A stretch of DNA of 64,000 nt from Oikopleura dioica (GCA_907165135.1 OU015568.1:3418501-3482500); one strand, 5' to 3'; numbered from the stretch's first letter, positions 11,219 to 23,534 are shown. Made by a program: numbers and translations. The notes: a model not told the origin generated them from the letters alone.

Positions 11219-12677
11219 TTACAAATATTCAAGCATATTTTGATTTCGTCGTTCATTTCCCCTCATGCTTGCTTGAGTTGGACTTCGTGATCGGAAACAA
11301 GTCTTGATCTGAAAATTACTTTGTTCAGGTCAAAATCAGTGATACATTTACTCTTGTCAGAGCTGCAATAAGCTTGTTCCTGAATCCGTACCCGAGGAAC
11401 GAGTACAAAAGCGGGTTCAATACAGAGTTAGAGTATGCAAGGCTAGAATACTCTAAGTGAAAATGTGAGAATTGAAAGTTAGTTACCAAAATGTCAGATC
11501 TCTAATTTTGGCGCAAAAGTGATGTTCCGACAAATCCAGGCCACTTAGCCTGACAATGTGCCAAAAGTGAAACGGCAGCCAGCAGCAGACGAAGGAAATC
11601 ACTAGATTCGCGACTAAAACTGTCACTTTTCGTCGCGGAGGCATTCCCTTGAGCTTTGAGACTTTTTGCTTTCGGTGTTCGTCTTTGCGCAGTTGTTTAA
11701 GAATTCCAGCTACGTCTTTTGCTTTGGCGTCGGATTTGCCGAGTTTTTTCTGGGAGGAAGCCATGATGGAGAGGATGTTGGTGTAGCAGAAGATGACGAT
11801 GGCGAGTGGAATAACGAAGCCGACCGCTGTGATGATGTACATGTAGTTTCTGAATTGCTAGAAAAGAAAGTCACTCGGCACTTTCGAAGCCAGTTCCACC
11901 TTTGATCCGTTGCTGAGGCAGTGGCTTTCTAGCGCTCCATGGTCCCCATCAGCTTGGAACAAGCTAAACGGGTGCGAATGATGATGTCCAGTGACAACGA
12001 AAAACGTCGAGTTACCCCCTTAATTCCTCCTTTTATGAAAAAAATGGAATCTTTACCGATGTAAAAATGATGTGAATCCTCAAAATCCGAAGTTCCATTT
12101 AGACCAAGAGGGTTGACTTGGTTCATGATATCGGGAAAAGCAACGATGCAGCGGGCATTCTGATTGTCTTCCGGATCTCGGTAGGCGATGTCAGAGTACA
12201 TTACAAGCGGAGCGACAGTGAGAATGGATACGAGCCAGACGCCAGCGCAAATTGAGTTGGTTACTGTTTGCCTCCACTTGTAGGAAACTCGGCGACAGAC
12301 TGATAAGTATCGATCCACAGCTAGAAATTGATAAGACCAAAGAAATTATTTCTTTTGCTACCCATCAAAGTAAGAAGAAAAATCGACGAGAAAAAGTTCA
12401 AAAGTTTCATCGATTCCATAATCTTACACGCAATTCTGCCAAAAATCCATGTCCCGCGAAGCCTATTATCAGCTGCAAAGGGCAATGATATGAGCAACAG
12501 CGAATCCGCCACTGCCAAGTGCAGAACATACAATCCCGCTGGTGCTTTTAGCGACCCGTGGGTAAGGAGCAGGACTAGAATGACAAGCATGTTTGCTGAG
12601 AAACCGACGAGGAACATGACCAGATAGACGGAAGCGACGAATTTTTCGGTGAATGTGGGACGATTGACTTCGTTCAT
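11219..12677 (-). CDS. Class A peptide GPCR, somatostatin/opioid/galanin-receptor-like
   Basis: A seven-TM receptor. ATG 12677; the N-terminus is short. TM1 is VYLVMFLVGFSANMLVILVL, TM2 contains LHLAVADSLLLISLPF, the TM3 cysteine is in RIACKIMESMKLLNFF, and the DRY box is in AVDRYLSVCRRVSYKWRQ. TM5 is GFVIPLAIVIFCYTNIL, a basic third intracellular loop (SKLKGMPPRRKVT) precedes TM6 with CCWLPFHFWHIVRL, and TM7 contains NSVLNPLLYSFLGYGFRNKL. These signatures fit the somatostatin/opioid branch. Introns are small and in phase; the stop is at 11219. The second extracellular loop is very long and carries a histidine cluster. The 3' end lies 63 bp from the convergent pannexin gene. The ligand is unknown. 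Confidence 0.84.
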
Positions 12678-13312
12678 GATGTTGGTTAGATAAGTTTTTT
12701 CATCTTCGATTGGTTATTGAGATTATAAGCCAAAACAATGGTCTAGTTGCTCTAAGGGGTTATTTTTAACCTGAACAAAAGGAGAGTTACTACAATTCGC
12801 CGGAGGAAGACAAAGACTTGTACTTTTATCCTGTAAAGTAACTAAATATCAAAATGAATTCTCGAAGACAATAATTAAATTTTACCAAAATAAGGGTTGA
12901 CCGTTTCATATTCTCTTTCAATATATGAGTGAAACTTGTCCGAAATCTCCTTATAATAATTTTTCATGGGAAAAGAAAAGCTAGTCTTTTATGCCCTTTT
13001 TCTTCGAAAGGAGCAACTGCTTTTGTTTGACAAAATTGCATGACTGTCAGATTAGGTTTTAATGTAAAATCACGAGTTGAGGTTTTAGCTGTGTTATTGA
13101 TGGATTTATGCTTGATGACTTCTGATGCTTATCCGATGATTATTTTTCTGGAACAAGAAATAATGTCCATCTAGAAAATGCAGTTTACGCCCGGGGCAAT
13201 GCCTCCACCATCTGAGGCTCCTCCTCTCCGCCTTTTTTGCATTGAGAGGAGCTCAAGGTGTAGGTGACATGAAATAACCTACCCGGACACAGCTGCTGGA
13301 AGATTTTGAGAA
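12678..13312. other. Divergent intergenic region between the GPCR and the EGR-like gene
   Basis: About 635 bp between two divergent genes, likely holding both promoters. A GC-rich patch at about 13190-13250 (GCCTCCACCATC, CTCCTCCTCTCC) is unlike the AT-rich surroundings and may be a core promoter or 5' UTR part of the downstream gene. No exon was seen. Confidence 0.35.
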
Positions 13313-14915
13313 ATGAAGAATTACAAGGCAAGCGGTTCGTTTGAGGACAAGAAAAATCTTGGTGAAAGTTCGGGCAAATCAGTAACCATAAAAATGTAAG
13401 TTAGAACCTGTTTTTATTGTTTCACTACAACAAATAAGGGATAATCAATTTAAATTATCTTTAAACATTGCAGGAAACGGGTCGTTCACTAAAAACCCTG
13501 ATTCATGAATATACACTTAGTGCCGCTTTTTTGGATTTTCATAAGATGTATTTTAGAGATGAAGATATCCAACAAGTCGCAACAGACGAGCATCATGCCC
13601 GTCAAGCCGCGCAAATCACCGGTGCAACTCCGTATCACATCGCCAAACAGCCGAATAAGCAAACCGGTCAAGAAGTAACCCTATCAACTTCGAATTCGTT
13701 AGACGTCCTCCTTCGCCCAACCCCGTCACCCATGCTTGAAGAGGTCGAAGAAATCGAGGAAGAGACTGAGACGATTGATATCAAAACTCAACCACAAGAT
13801 CATGAAATATCATACATTCAGGTAAATATCCTTTCGTTTCAATTTCTCTTTAATTTCTTGAAAAGGCTCCATCGATCCAAAGAAATCAGCCTGCTTTTGT
13901 AAAAATGGCGGATGGAAAGATCCAGCAAGTTATGATGCAAAGTCCCCTTCAGGTAAAAGTCTCTGAGACCAGGATTTTGAAGCCTCACGGATCTCTAGAA
14001 ACAACGTCAGATCTTCATGGGTCCAAATGGTCAACTGTTCGAAATTCAATCTGCAGAGCCAAAACAACAACCTCAGCAACCGATTGTCCTTGTTTTGCCG
14101 AATTCAAAAAACGGCGAAACCCAAAAACTTATCCTTCCCCCAAACCTCCTCGGCAATTCCAATAATGGACAGCAAATCATCTACGTCATCAACAACAGCA
14201 ATGCGAACAGCAATGATTCTCAATCAAAAGCATCCGGGTCGAATATGGGAAGTACCAGTGGCTTTGCAAAGAGTAGTTCAAATGTGAACGTGATTGATTT
14301 GGCAGCAACGCGCGCTGGAATCAGGTCGACCGAAATCGACGTCAAGGAGGAGGATAAAATGGTCAAAGCCGATGTTCAAGGACATCATGCTTACCCTAGC
14401 CCATTTTCACAAGTAAGAAGAGACTGTTTTCAATTGATTAATTGTCCTCCTAGGTACCCGTGCAAGATCGCTCCCACCAGTGCAAATTCTGCCACAAGAG
14501 ATTCGCCCGATCTGACGAGTGCAAGCGCCACGAACGAATTCACACTGACACTCGACCCTTTGCTTGCACTTATTGTGACAGACGATTCACTAGAAAAGAC
14601 CACTTGCGGGTAGTATCACCCCTTATCTTCATCCTTTACCATTTTCAGACTCACACGCGCTGCCACACGAAGGAAAAACCCTATAAATGTCCAATCTGCG
14701 ATCGGAGCTTTGCGAGATCTGACGAGCGAATTCGCCACTTGAAAATTCACATCAAACGAGGCGAAACAACGATGGAAGAAGCAAAGAACAAAATCAGCCA
14801 AGCACTTAGAGACCAAACTCTTCAAAGAAAAACTCACATTATTTTCGAAGAAGTAAAAAGTCAAAGTAATATTGTGCCAATAGCAAATATTGATTTTATT
14901 CGAGAAGAAAAATAA
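13313..14915 (+). CDS. EGR-type C2H2 zinc finger transcription factor
   Basis: A nuclear DNA-binding factor. Exons 13313-13395, 13557-13821, 13866-13952, 14011-14412, 14454-14609 and 14649-14915 join to 419 codons. The N-terminal 270 residues are Gln/Asn/Ser-rich with an acidic patch (LEEVEEIEEETE), as in transactivation regions. Three tandem fingers follow: CKFCHKRFARSDECKRHERIH, then FACTYCDRRFTRKDHLRTH, then YKCPICDRSFARSDERIRH. Their recognition helices (RSDECKR, RKDHLRT, RSDERIR) match EGR1's RSDELTR, RSDHLTT, RSDERKR at the base-contacting arginines and the histidine, so a GCGTGGGCG-type site is expected. The 14610-14648 intron splits finger 2. A Lys-rich tail ends at TAA. WT1 and KLF factors are less similar in finger 3. 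Confidence 0.85.
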
Positions 14916-16185
14916 ATAACAAAGAAGTTCAAGAAAAGCACTTTTTTATGAGGAGAAATAGCTGCTAGTGGTCGCTATATTCAAATCCGCGGAATTTATG
15001 CGTTCCCCTTAATCTTGTCAAAAGCGGAGTTCCAGATTCCGTCGAACAAGTCAATGGGGCGGAACCTTCGCGTTCCGCTCGCTTCCTAAAATCTTCAAAA
15101 TTTCAAGAATTCGGTGAAATTTGCTTTTATCAAAATATACAAACTCGCATGCACTGGTCGGGATAAGATAACAAAACTGTGATAAGGGTATATATTCGTG
15201 TTGGAAGGGATGCTTTGAGGGTCCTTATCAGTGCTCGGTGGGGTATCTGGGAGGTTTTAGAGGATCGATATGCGTCATTTTTCAAAAAGAGATCTTCGAG
15301 TCCTTTTTTTATTTTAGAATTACTGGTAATGACAAATTCTTTTAGAAAAGTGTCGTTCTTTTCTATTGTTTATCTCCTTCGAGGCCGATTACTATAATTA
15401 CGCCAACACTTCGAGTCACGCTCTGTCGATGGCGGGAACAGTTATCACACTCGTGCACGGTTCATTAAAGCGGTCGCCGACAATTAACAGCGCTAGAATC
15501 GGATGTGAACGTTTGACTCAGTTGATTTATAATTGTTAACGATAAAATTAAAGGGAATAATGAAGTGAGAAGAATTCCATGACTTTCATTTTAACGAAGA
15601 ATTCATTTCTATGAGTTGATACACATTTCTATCTTCTATGAAAATTTCTGAAGATTATGAGAATAAATCTTGATGAACTTTCACTGATACTGTTGAACCA
15701 TAAGGAATATAAATGAGGCAAGACCCTTATTGAGAGGTTTGCAAACTTTTTTTCCTTTATCTGGCTTTAATAACGAAGAACGGTTGAACAGGTTAATTAT
15801 GAACGTGGGATTGTAACTTAAATAATCTCAAAGATATTTGGATATAAAAACATCATTTTTTCTGAAGACTTATGATTTTTGGCAGTAAAGAGGAAAACGC
15901 CACCGGGAGACCATCTAAGACGAGAAGGAGACGATTAACATGCCCAACTTGTCTGAAAGCAACCACTTCTGTCCGATTTGTTTATTATAATGCCGATTTT
16001 GTATCACAAACAAGGCTGCGCATTTCGGTAATTATCAGCGAATTCGTGGCGCAATGTGGTCTCTAACGTGGCGCAACAGTGCTCCGCTACGCCACGTTAA
16101 TTTTTTTAGTTTTTCAACAACTTGTTTGAAAATTTGAATATTTGAAAAACTTTTTCGTCGGAACTTGAAAATCGAGAGAAGTTTC
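14916..16185. other. Intergenic, 1.27 kb, nothing coding recognised
   Basis: No exon with protein character was seen. An inverted repeat, TAACGTGGCG...CGCCACGTTA, lies at 16063-16100, about 90 bp before the protease start codon; it has a 10 bp stem and a loop of about 17 bases. Several AAATAAA-like signals follow the EGR-like stop. Confidence 0.4.
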
Positions 16186-19100
16186 ATGTTCCTCGCGTTA
16201 TGGACTGTTGTTTTGATAGAGAGTGTCGTAGAAGCTTATTCCTTTACAGAGAATGGATACTACTTTTATATACCAGCAGACAGAGTATGTATTGATCAGT
16301 TGATTTTTAAGCACACTCCATTCAGGGCTGTTTTGACCAGCTTCCAAAATGTCCCCCATGCATTTGCGCCGATCAAGATCTGATGGGCCTTTGCGCTCGA
16401 TCCTGCGGCTTATGCCATTCTCCAGAGGACAATCGAATCAAGTTCAAAAACGACATCATTTACTTGCTCGATCAGCTGTTTGATGCTCTCCCGCATGAAT
16501 ATCGCCCGGAAATCTTTTACACCGACACTAGTCATATTTACGAAGAAGCAGAGTATCATACGCCAGATGAGTACTTCAACCCGAAAATGGCTGATCCGCA
16601 GATCGTGACCACAACAACTATTACAAAAACAACAGCATCAACGACGACGACAACGACGAAGATCCTCGCTCGACCACCACCAACAAAGAGACCACGAACA
16701 CCACCACCAAGAACTGAGAGTACGAAAACGCCCAATAATCCATTTGGGATTTTCCAGCCGACTTGCGGCGAAACACCCGCCCGGGCTTCGCGCTTCCGTC
16801 GAATTACAAATGGCTCGACGGCGCGGCAAGGGGATCATCCTTGGATGGTCGCACTCGCATACAAGAAAAGTGTCGGCTGCGGAGGGACAATTATGACGCC
16901 TAGTTTGATCATTACGGCGGCGCACTGTATTGGCGGTGATCCTAGGAAAGGATTCAATTTCTTCATTTTTCATATTCAAAATCTTTTAATCACTAATTAA
17001 ATCCTATCAAAGAGATTCCATGGTCCTCGCCGGAGTGCACAACTTGGACCACTTGACAGCGGATGGCGTCGATGACGTTCCAGATGAAGTCTACGATAAT
17101 ATCCAAGTCCGAAATGCGAGACAGTATTACATCCATCCTGAATACAATGCTATGTCCGATGAGCATGATATTGCTGTACTAGAGCTTGATGAGCCACTGA
17201 CGCTTTCTGACTATGTCCAGCCAGCTTGTCTTCCAAGCGGGGTAGGAAAATCGTCCTCATACATGAATCTTCAAAAAAAGATTTAGGAGCCGAGGGTGAA
17301 TGAATATTGCGAAGTTGCAGGGTGGGGAGCTTCAAAACCTGAAAATGCTAATGAAGATCGTGAGCATCAGGTATTATATGATCAGTGAATGATTTGACCA
17401 TCAAATAAATTCTAGAGCCAAAACTGGCTTCTACAAATGTTCGAGCTTGGAACATCTTATCCTCACTTACCAGCTTGGGGATTCGAGCTAGATGAAGCAA
17501 AGCAAACAGGAAACGAGCTGAAATCTGGAATCCTTCAAATCGTCTCTCAACAAGCCTGCCAAAAGCAATACGAAAACGACATCATCACTGGGAACATGTT
17601 TTGCGCTGGCTCTAACGCTGGAGTCGATACCTGCCTTGGCGACAGCGGCGGACCATTGGTTTGCCACAATCCAGGGGACCAACGATGGGAAATCACTGGT
17701 GTCACTTCTTGGGGACGAGGATGCGGAGGAAAATTTCCCGGTGTGTATACAAAAGTCGTTCAGTATCTCGACTGGCTAAGTCATATCGAGGCAGGAAAGG
17801 GTACACCATCCCGTGTTGACCATTTCCAATTTGAGGATGGTGACGAAGACGATGACATTTTCGATTATGAAGCTTCTGGTGACGACCTCTCCACTGATTT
17901 CTACAAGTGTGGTTTCGAAGTCGAACTTCAAATCCCTCAAAATGGCGTTCCAGCATCAGGAGTCATCACCTCCCCCAATTATCCGAAAAAATACTCGAGC
18001 GACGAGAAATGCCGCTGGCTGATCACTGCCCCTGCCGGCTTCCACATCGAACTCAAGTTTACTTTCTTCAAAGTTGAATATGACACGTCTTGTCGAAAAG
18101 ATCGCGTAGAAATACACCATGATGGCCAGGGGTTCTATCTTTGCGGAAACGGCATTCCAGAAGATACATTTACAACGACGGAGAAACAGATGGAGATATT
18201 TTTCTCTTCGAACAAGCTTATTAATTTTCCTGGTTTCTCGGCAATCTACACGATCAAGCGAAATCAGCAGCAAGTTAGCAATATTGCTGCTTCCTTCGAG
18301 CGAGCGGATGATCAACCAACAGGAGTGGAAACGGCTATCAATGGAATCTGCGGACGACCCCTAATATCGCCCGATCGAATGGTCCGAATCTTGGGCGGAC
18401 AGCCGATCCGACCAACTCAGTGGCCTTGGTTGGGAATGCTGCTTGAAGAGGGTTTGAATCAATTTGTAAAAATGCTTTATATTTCGTTCATTTTCAAGTT
18501 GACTAACAAATCATAGACGGAGAATACATCCATATGAAATGCGGAGTGGCCTTGATCTGTCATCAGTGGGCGATAACTTCCGGAGATTGTGCTAGAGAAT
18601 TGACTTACGGTGAGAAATATGTGCACAAGGTTAAGTTTGGGAATATGCGTTGGGATCAAGCAAGTAAACACCAGGAAGAAATCTTGGTCAAGTCGATAAT
18701 AGGAAAGTGCTCAGAAATGCCTAAGTTTGGGATTCGAACGAGCTGTCGTTTTCTAGGGTTCCCCACTGTATAATGTTGTCTAAGCATTGAAAAAGAACAT
18801 CCACTTTTCGATGGCGGATACGACTACGACATTGCTCTGATAAAATTCGCTCGGCCAGTGGCATTCAACGAGTATATCCAGCCGATTTGCATGAAAGACT
18901 ATGTTCACAAAAAGAAGGGCGGCTTCAATTGCTTTGCGGCCGGATGGGGAATGAATTCGCAGACGATGTCTACCAGACAAGCACATTCGGCAAAGATCAA
19001 CATCGTCAATGACGGCTATTGCTCGCAAATTTACAAGAAAAAGTACAGCACGCAGCAGATGGTTTGCACTGGCGGAGATAATCGACCATGCCAGGAAAGG

Positions 19101-19371
19101 ATTCAACTTTTTATGTGCAAAGAGTCGGGAAAGTGTTGTAATCTTCGAACAGGGAGATGGAGGAGCTCCGCTAATCTGCGAGGCAGATAATGGAGAATGG
19201 TTCCTGCATGGGATTTCAATATACGGACCTGGATGCAATAAGAGAGGCGATGGACCCTCGGTCTTTGTTAGACCATCGGTATTTCTAACATTTATCGAGG
19301 TTGGGACCATTTTCTTACATCTACTTATTCGATTTTAGGAAGCGACGGGAGGCTGCGTGCGATCGTTTTAA
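16186..19371 (+). CDS. Secreted ShK + trypsin + CUB + inactive trypsin protein (ovochymase-like)
   Basis: A multidomain secreted protease. ATG 16186 begins a signal peptide (MFLALWTVVLIESVVEA). After the 16285-16325 intron comes an ShK-type module with six-plus cysteines ending SCGLC, then a Thr/Pro-rich linker with a run of threonines. The first trypsin domain has the His in LIITAAHC, the Asp in EHDIAVLEL and the Ser in CLGDSGGPL, with an Asp two residues before that Cys, implying trypsin-like cleavage after Lys/Arg. An acidic linker leads to a CUB domain (CGFEVEL...SPNYPKKYSSDEKCRW). The second trypsin domain has ITSGDC in place of AAHC and GDGGAP in place of GDSGGP, so it has lost His and Ser. 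The protease-CUB-protease layout recalls ovochymases. Confidence 0.86.
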
Positions 19372-19456
19372 TATCTATTTCTGTATAAAAAGGATAACTA
19401 CCTGTTGCTGTAAATATGAACAAAGATACAACACTCAATTTAAACCCTTAGAATTT

Positions 19457-20309
19457 TTATTCGTCATCATCGTAGAAAACATTTTTCGAAGGCTGCAAGG
19501 AAAATCTACAGAGCTCTCCGGCTTTTAAAATGCTTGTGTTGTACGTATTCTCGGGGTTGCTCAGCTTGTAGTCCCAAAGTTTAAAGTTTTCATCATTCCA
19601 GACACCAGTGTTGCCGTCGAGTTTGTAGGCCATCGTGAATTCCTGAAGATAGGAGTCGGCGATCGACTGGACAGCTGTAGTGAAATCGCTGAAATTTTGC
19701 TCGTCGAGGTATTCAGGAACGCCTCCGAGGCTGTCGACATTCACTGCGTAAGCGGAAAGTGTCCAATAAGAATCCCCATTTACTAGGAAAACTAATAAGA
19801 AAAGGGAAGAATGGGAACTTTTACCTTCAACACGAGTAGATCTTATTTTCTCGGAATAGACACACGAGCGCTCCAGGCTCTTGACGAAAATGTTCTTAAA
19901 AACTGTCCTCTGGCTCGGCTCAGTTGTGATTTTTTGCATTTCATCAAACGTTGTTTGCTGCAGTGGCGTTTTCGCGATCTTCGACAAGAGTGTAATATCG
20001 CCTAGAAAAGAATTTAGAAATCCTTCATAAAATGGGAGGATGCGCACCTGATATCTCGGAAATAAGATGTGCCCAACGCTCGTGCTGGGCCGAGTGCGAC
20101 CAGTGGAAGATGGCAGGACAGTCGATGCTCGTAATAGCTCTGCAGACACCAGTGAAAGATGCGTTGATGTTTTCTTCGAAAAATTCTGGATCAAAACCCG
20201 TCTCTTTCTTCATTTTTTCTTTACATGGTTGAAAAATGCTTTCGCGAGAATTCAAATCGGGAAGCCGCTTGCGGCTTCCAGCATCAAAAAAAGAGGGTGG
20301 CCTTTTCAT
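19457..20309 (-). CDS. Unknown protein, about 230 residues
   Basis: Three exons join in phase: ATG 20309 to about 20049, then a middle exon beginning after TTTTCTAG (DITLLSKIAKTPLQQTTFDE), then a last exon from about 19790 (VNGDSYWTLSAYAVNVD) to the stop at 19457. The protein has scattered cysteines, the helical stretch CRAITSIDCPAIFHW, and an acidic end (FYDDDE). No signal peptide, TM segment or known domain was recognised. Codons 9-15 are encoded by a perfect inverted repeat, GGAAGCCGC TT GCGGCTTCC at 20261-20280. Its 3' end lies 85 bp from the convergent protease gene. The start codon could be further upstream. Confidence 0.55.
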
Positions 20310-20698
20310 TCAGAGACCTACCCTAATCAAGAAAAACGATCAGTGCGAATGGGAGTCTCTTTCAACCCTATTACTCATACTGCCTTTTTGCTGAAAACCC
20401 GCCGATTGCCCCCGACATTCCGCTGATTTCCAAGGTCGGTCTGTAAATCCTGTCTGGCCCGCAGACCAATGCAGGTCCGACATAATCCGAAAGTCTTCTC
20501 CTCAAGATCTGAGCCCTCGCCAACATTCTAGCGATGATTGAAACGTAGAAAGCTTTTATGTTTATAAAAATATAAGTTTATTCGTTCATATAAAAATCAA
20601 AATTGAGAAAGATCAGACGTATGTGAAGTAGTGGAAGGCGGTGAAATTAAATACATGGTGATAATATTAAAGTTTTGTTCAAAAATGATGTTTCCTTC
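20310..20698. other. Intergenic between the unknown gene and ODAD3
   Basis: About 390 bp between the start of one minus-strand gene and the stop of another. Nothing coding was seen. An AATAAA-like signal for ODAD3 is expected in the AT-rich part near 20570-20690 on the minus strand. Confidence 0.35.
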
Positions 20699-23507
20699 TT
20701 ATCGTCGGCCTTTTTGCTTGACGGGACGGCCGCGTTTCTTGTTTCGTGCTTTGACCAGAGCATCGGCTTGCTTCTTGATTTCTTCACGCGTGAGCATTTG
20801 AGTATCCTCTTCGCCGGATGAGCCGTCGTCGGAGAGATCTCCTGGAGCGCGAGCGGCGTGATGACCCTGAAGAATAATGAAAAAGGATTGAGAAAGTTAG
20901 CGTACCGGTGATTTAATAGCAGAGTATGGTGCGGTTTCCTCGACTCTTGTAATTGCCCAGCTGGTCAAATCCGTTCCAGCGCGTTCTTGAGCTCCGTCGA
21001 CACCCTAAATTTTCAAAATGACTTCGAACATGAAAACAAGGAAAAACTCACATCTTCTCCAAGAGATTGGAGCAAACTGTCGATTTGCTTGCCAGATCGC
21101 TCGATGATTGCGTTGATGTCTCCCACGACATCTGCATTTTCTGAAAAGAAGAATGAGTAAAGCAAAGTGTTTTCTAACGTCTACCTGGTTTGACAGTTTC
21201 GCCTGTTCCTTCCACAAAGTCAAGTTTGTCGCAAAGATGCTGGACGCCTGATCTGACGTTGAGAAGAAGCTCTAGTATGGATTTATAAGATTGAAATGGA
21301 GAATAGAGGCTTACTGTTTTGACGCTCAAGTTTAGTTCGATATTCATTCGCGAGTTTGTTGTTTTCTTTTGTCTTTTGGGTCATTTCGAAGAGATCATTG
21401 TCGATCTTTGCGGCTTCGTCAGCGTCCGAGTATTTGAACTTGTTGAATTGAGCTTCGAGGTCCATTCGCGTTTCTTTCAGTTCTTTTATTTTTTGCTCGT
21501 TTTCTTCCTGAAACAAACTGTTCAAACAGGCAAGACTCAGATATCAAAAAGATATTCTGAGAAATTCAGAGATACTTTTCGACATACAAAGACATCTCTC
21601 GCATTCTGGGATATCTTCATTTATATAGGAACGTACCTTGAGAGTTTGAAGATGCTTGGACGTTTCTCCTTGCGATTCAAATCGAGAAACAGCTTCGTCA
21701 ATGCTCGAAACGCCGGTAGCCTCCTTGATCGCGCCATAAATGCCTTCATACTCAGCGATCTTCGCCTCCAAATCATTTTGCTGCAAGATATCATTTCCTT
21801 GAACAGGGTCGAGAACAGCCGGAGTCGAGCCAGTTCGGCTCTCCATTCTCGTCGTTCTCCTCTCCAACGCGTCAGCCCCTCGCTTTTCATCAGCCCGCTG
21901 TCGCAGTTCTTGAAGCATTCGGTCTCGTTCCCGCCTTTCTCGCTGAAGCTCTTCCTCGTTTTCGTGAAATTGCGCTTTGGCTCGATCCCGCTGGGATTGA
22001 GCCTGAGCGAGCATGCCCTGAACGCGCTTGAGTTCTTGCTCTTGCTCCTGTACTTGGCGCTCTTTGTCTTCCAAAATTGTCGGGAACTTGAGCGCGCCTT
22101 CTTGAAGCTTTGCCAGCATCTTTTCGTAAATCGCCTTCACATGTTCCGCTTCTCGCTGCTTCAAAAGCGCTAGAATCTTGTTATCGGTCTGTGAGAACCA
22201 GAAAACGAACCTTTGTCAAGACGATTTTCAATAGTTCGAAGCTGACGAGCATTTTCTGAGACGCCTCTGCAGTTTTCCTCTTCTCTCTTGATATCTTTTT
22301 CCATCAGATTTTTCGAAGTCTGAAGTTCTTGAAGCTGACGGCGTTTCTTTTCATTTTGGGCGCGAATGGCGTTGAGGCGTTTTTGCTTGTCGCACTTTTT
22401 CTGATCGATAATCTTAATTAAATTGGTTAATTAAGGCATTAGGGGAAGGACTTACATTAACAACGTCTTTTCCTGCTTTGCTTTTGACTGGGCTCGGCAA
22501 CCTGTGTCAGGGACAGGAACAGGGACAGGGTTTCCCTCTTCCTGACCCAAATTTTAGACAGGTACACAGGACAGGACCAAAAAATCTTCCGATTTTACAC
22601 AGGAAGACAGGACAGGTTTTTCCAGACAGGTCAGGAAACAGGACCTGAGTCAGGAAAAAAGACAGGATTTTTTGTAATCAAAGAATTAGATAAAATTTCT
22701 AATTTTAAGAATATTATAACCATTTGGTTCATTGCCAGGATTAAAAAATGGCGATTCTTTCGCGAATGTTTTCTTGGCAATCGATTCTTGACTTCAGATA
22801 ATGTATAAAAGTGACTTCATAATTAAGGGGCTAAAAGTAAGTAAGTAATGATAACCTACAAGGTAAAATCCGGTTGAAATCAATTTCGACGCTTTTATCT
22901 GAAATTTCAATAAACTTCCAGAATATAAACCGGTACGATCAATTTATTATAACGACGTTTTTGGCCTTTTTTCTTTTAAATTACCTTGCCGATCTAGGTT
23001 ATTGAAGCCTGTTTCCTGACCTAACTACACAGGAACCTGTCTCAACTCAGGCCCTGACCAGGAAAAACAGGCCTGTCTTTAATCAGGGACAGGGACAGAA
23101 ACAGGGTTTCTAAATTTTAATCCCAATTTTGGTCAGGTACACAGGACAGGGCCAAAAAATATCCCTTTTTTACTCAGGTACACAGGACAGGGTCCCAAAA
23201 ACAGGAAACAGGTCCTGTCTAAGGTTTTTAGACAGGTCAGGATGCCGAGCCCAGGCTTTTGAACGCTTGTTTCTCGATTTTGTGATCGCCGAGCGCCGCT
23301 TCGATGACTTTTTCATCTCCTCTGAGAACTTGGGCGAGTTGTTTGTGAAGCTGCTTGTTGCTGACTGTAAGTTCGTGGATGACGCGTTTGTTGTCGTTCA
23401 TTTGCTGCGTCGTGCTCTCTTTGTAGGCCTTGAGGTCGCCCTCGTGGAGCTGAAGCTTCTTGTTCGCCTCATTTATCTGGTCTTGGATCGAGACCCCGTG
23501 TTTCATT
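20699..23507 (-). CDS. ODAD3: Outer dynein arm docking complex subunit 3 (CCDC151)
   Basis: A coiled-coil protein that anchors outer dynein arms to ciliary doublet microtubules. ATG 23507. The N-terminal block (IQDQINEANKKLQLHEGDLK, then LRGDEKVIEAAL) matches human ODAD3 QVAELHKKIQLLEGDRK...LLKGDEKVVQAVI. Later exons give a long heptad coiled coil, EATGVSSIDEAVSRFESQGE (compare ATG...VRRFLAQGD), EENEQKIKELKETR, FKYSDADEA and the basic tail LTREEIKKQADALVKARNKK. The whole length, about 560 codons, fits the family. The coding exon near 23265 is interrupted by a 767 bp inverted-repeat element, apparently removed as an intron. The start is only 28 bp after the stop of the upstream gene, with TTTTAG just before the ATG, as expected for a trans-spliced operon gene. 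Confidence 0.9.
22488..23254. mobile_element. Inverted-repeat element with 8 bp direct repeats inside ODAD3
   Basis: 767 bp bounded by a perfect 12 bp terminal inverted repeat (CTGGGCTCGGCA at 22488, TGCCGAGCCCAG ending 23254) and flanked by GCTTTTGA on both sides (22480-22487 and 23255-23262). The arms are dense in ACAGG/CAGGGACAGG repeats. The middle is AT-rich and has no transposase ORF. Deleting the element and one flanking copy restores an open ODAD3 frame. Confidence 0.8.
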
Positions 23508-23534
23508 CTAAAACCCGAATTATAAGTTTTTTTC

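Noticed and set aside
15872-16066. Plus-strand frame with a CPTC motif
   Set aside because: A single CxxC in an Arg-rich short frame is not enough for a zinc finger, and no neighbouring exon joins it.
21319-22173. Long plus-strand open frame (284 codons)
   Set aside because: Antisense shadow of the ODAD3 coiled-coil exons; the minus-strand frame matches the family while this one is Phe/Leu/Ser noise.
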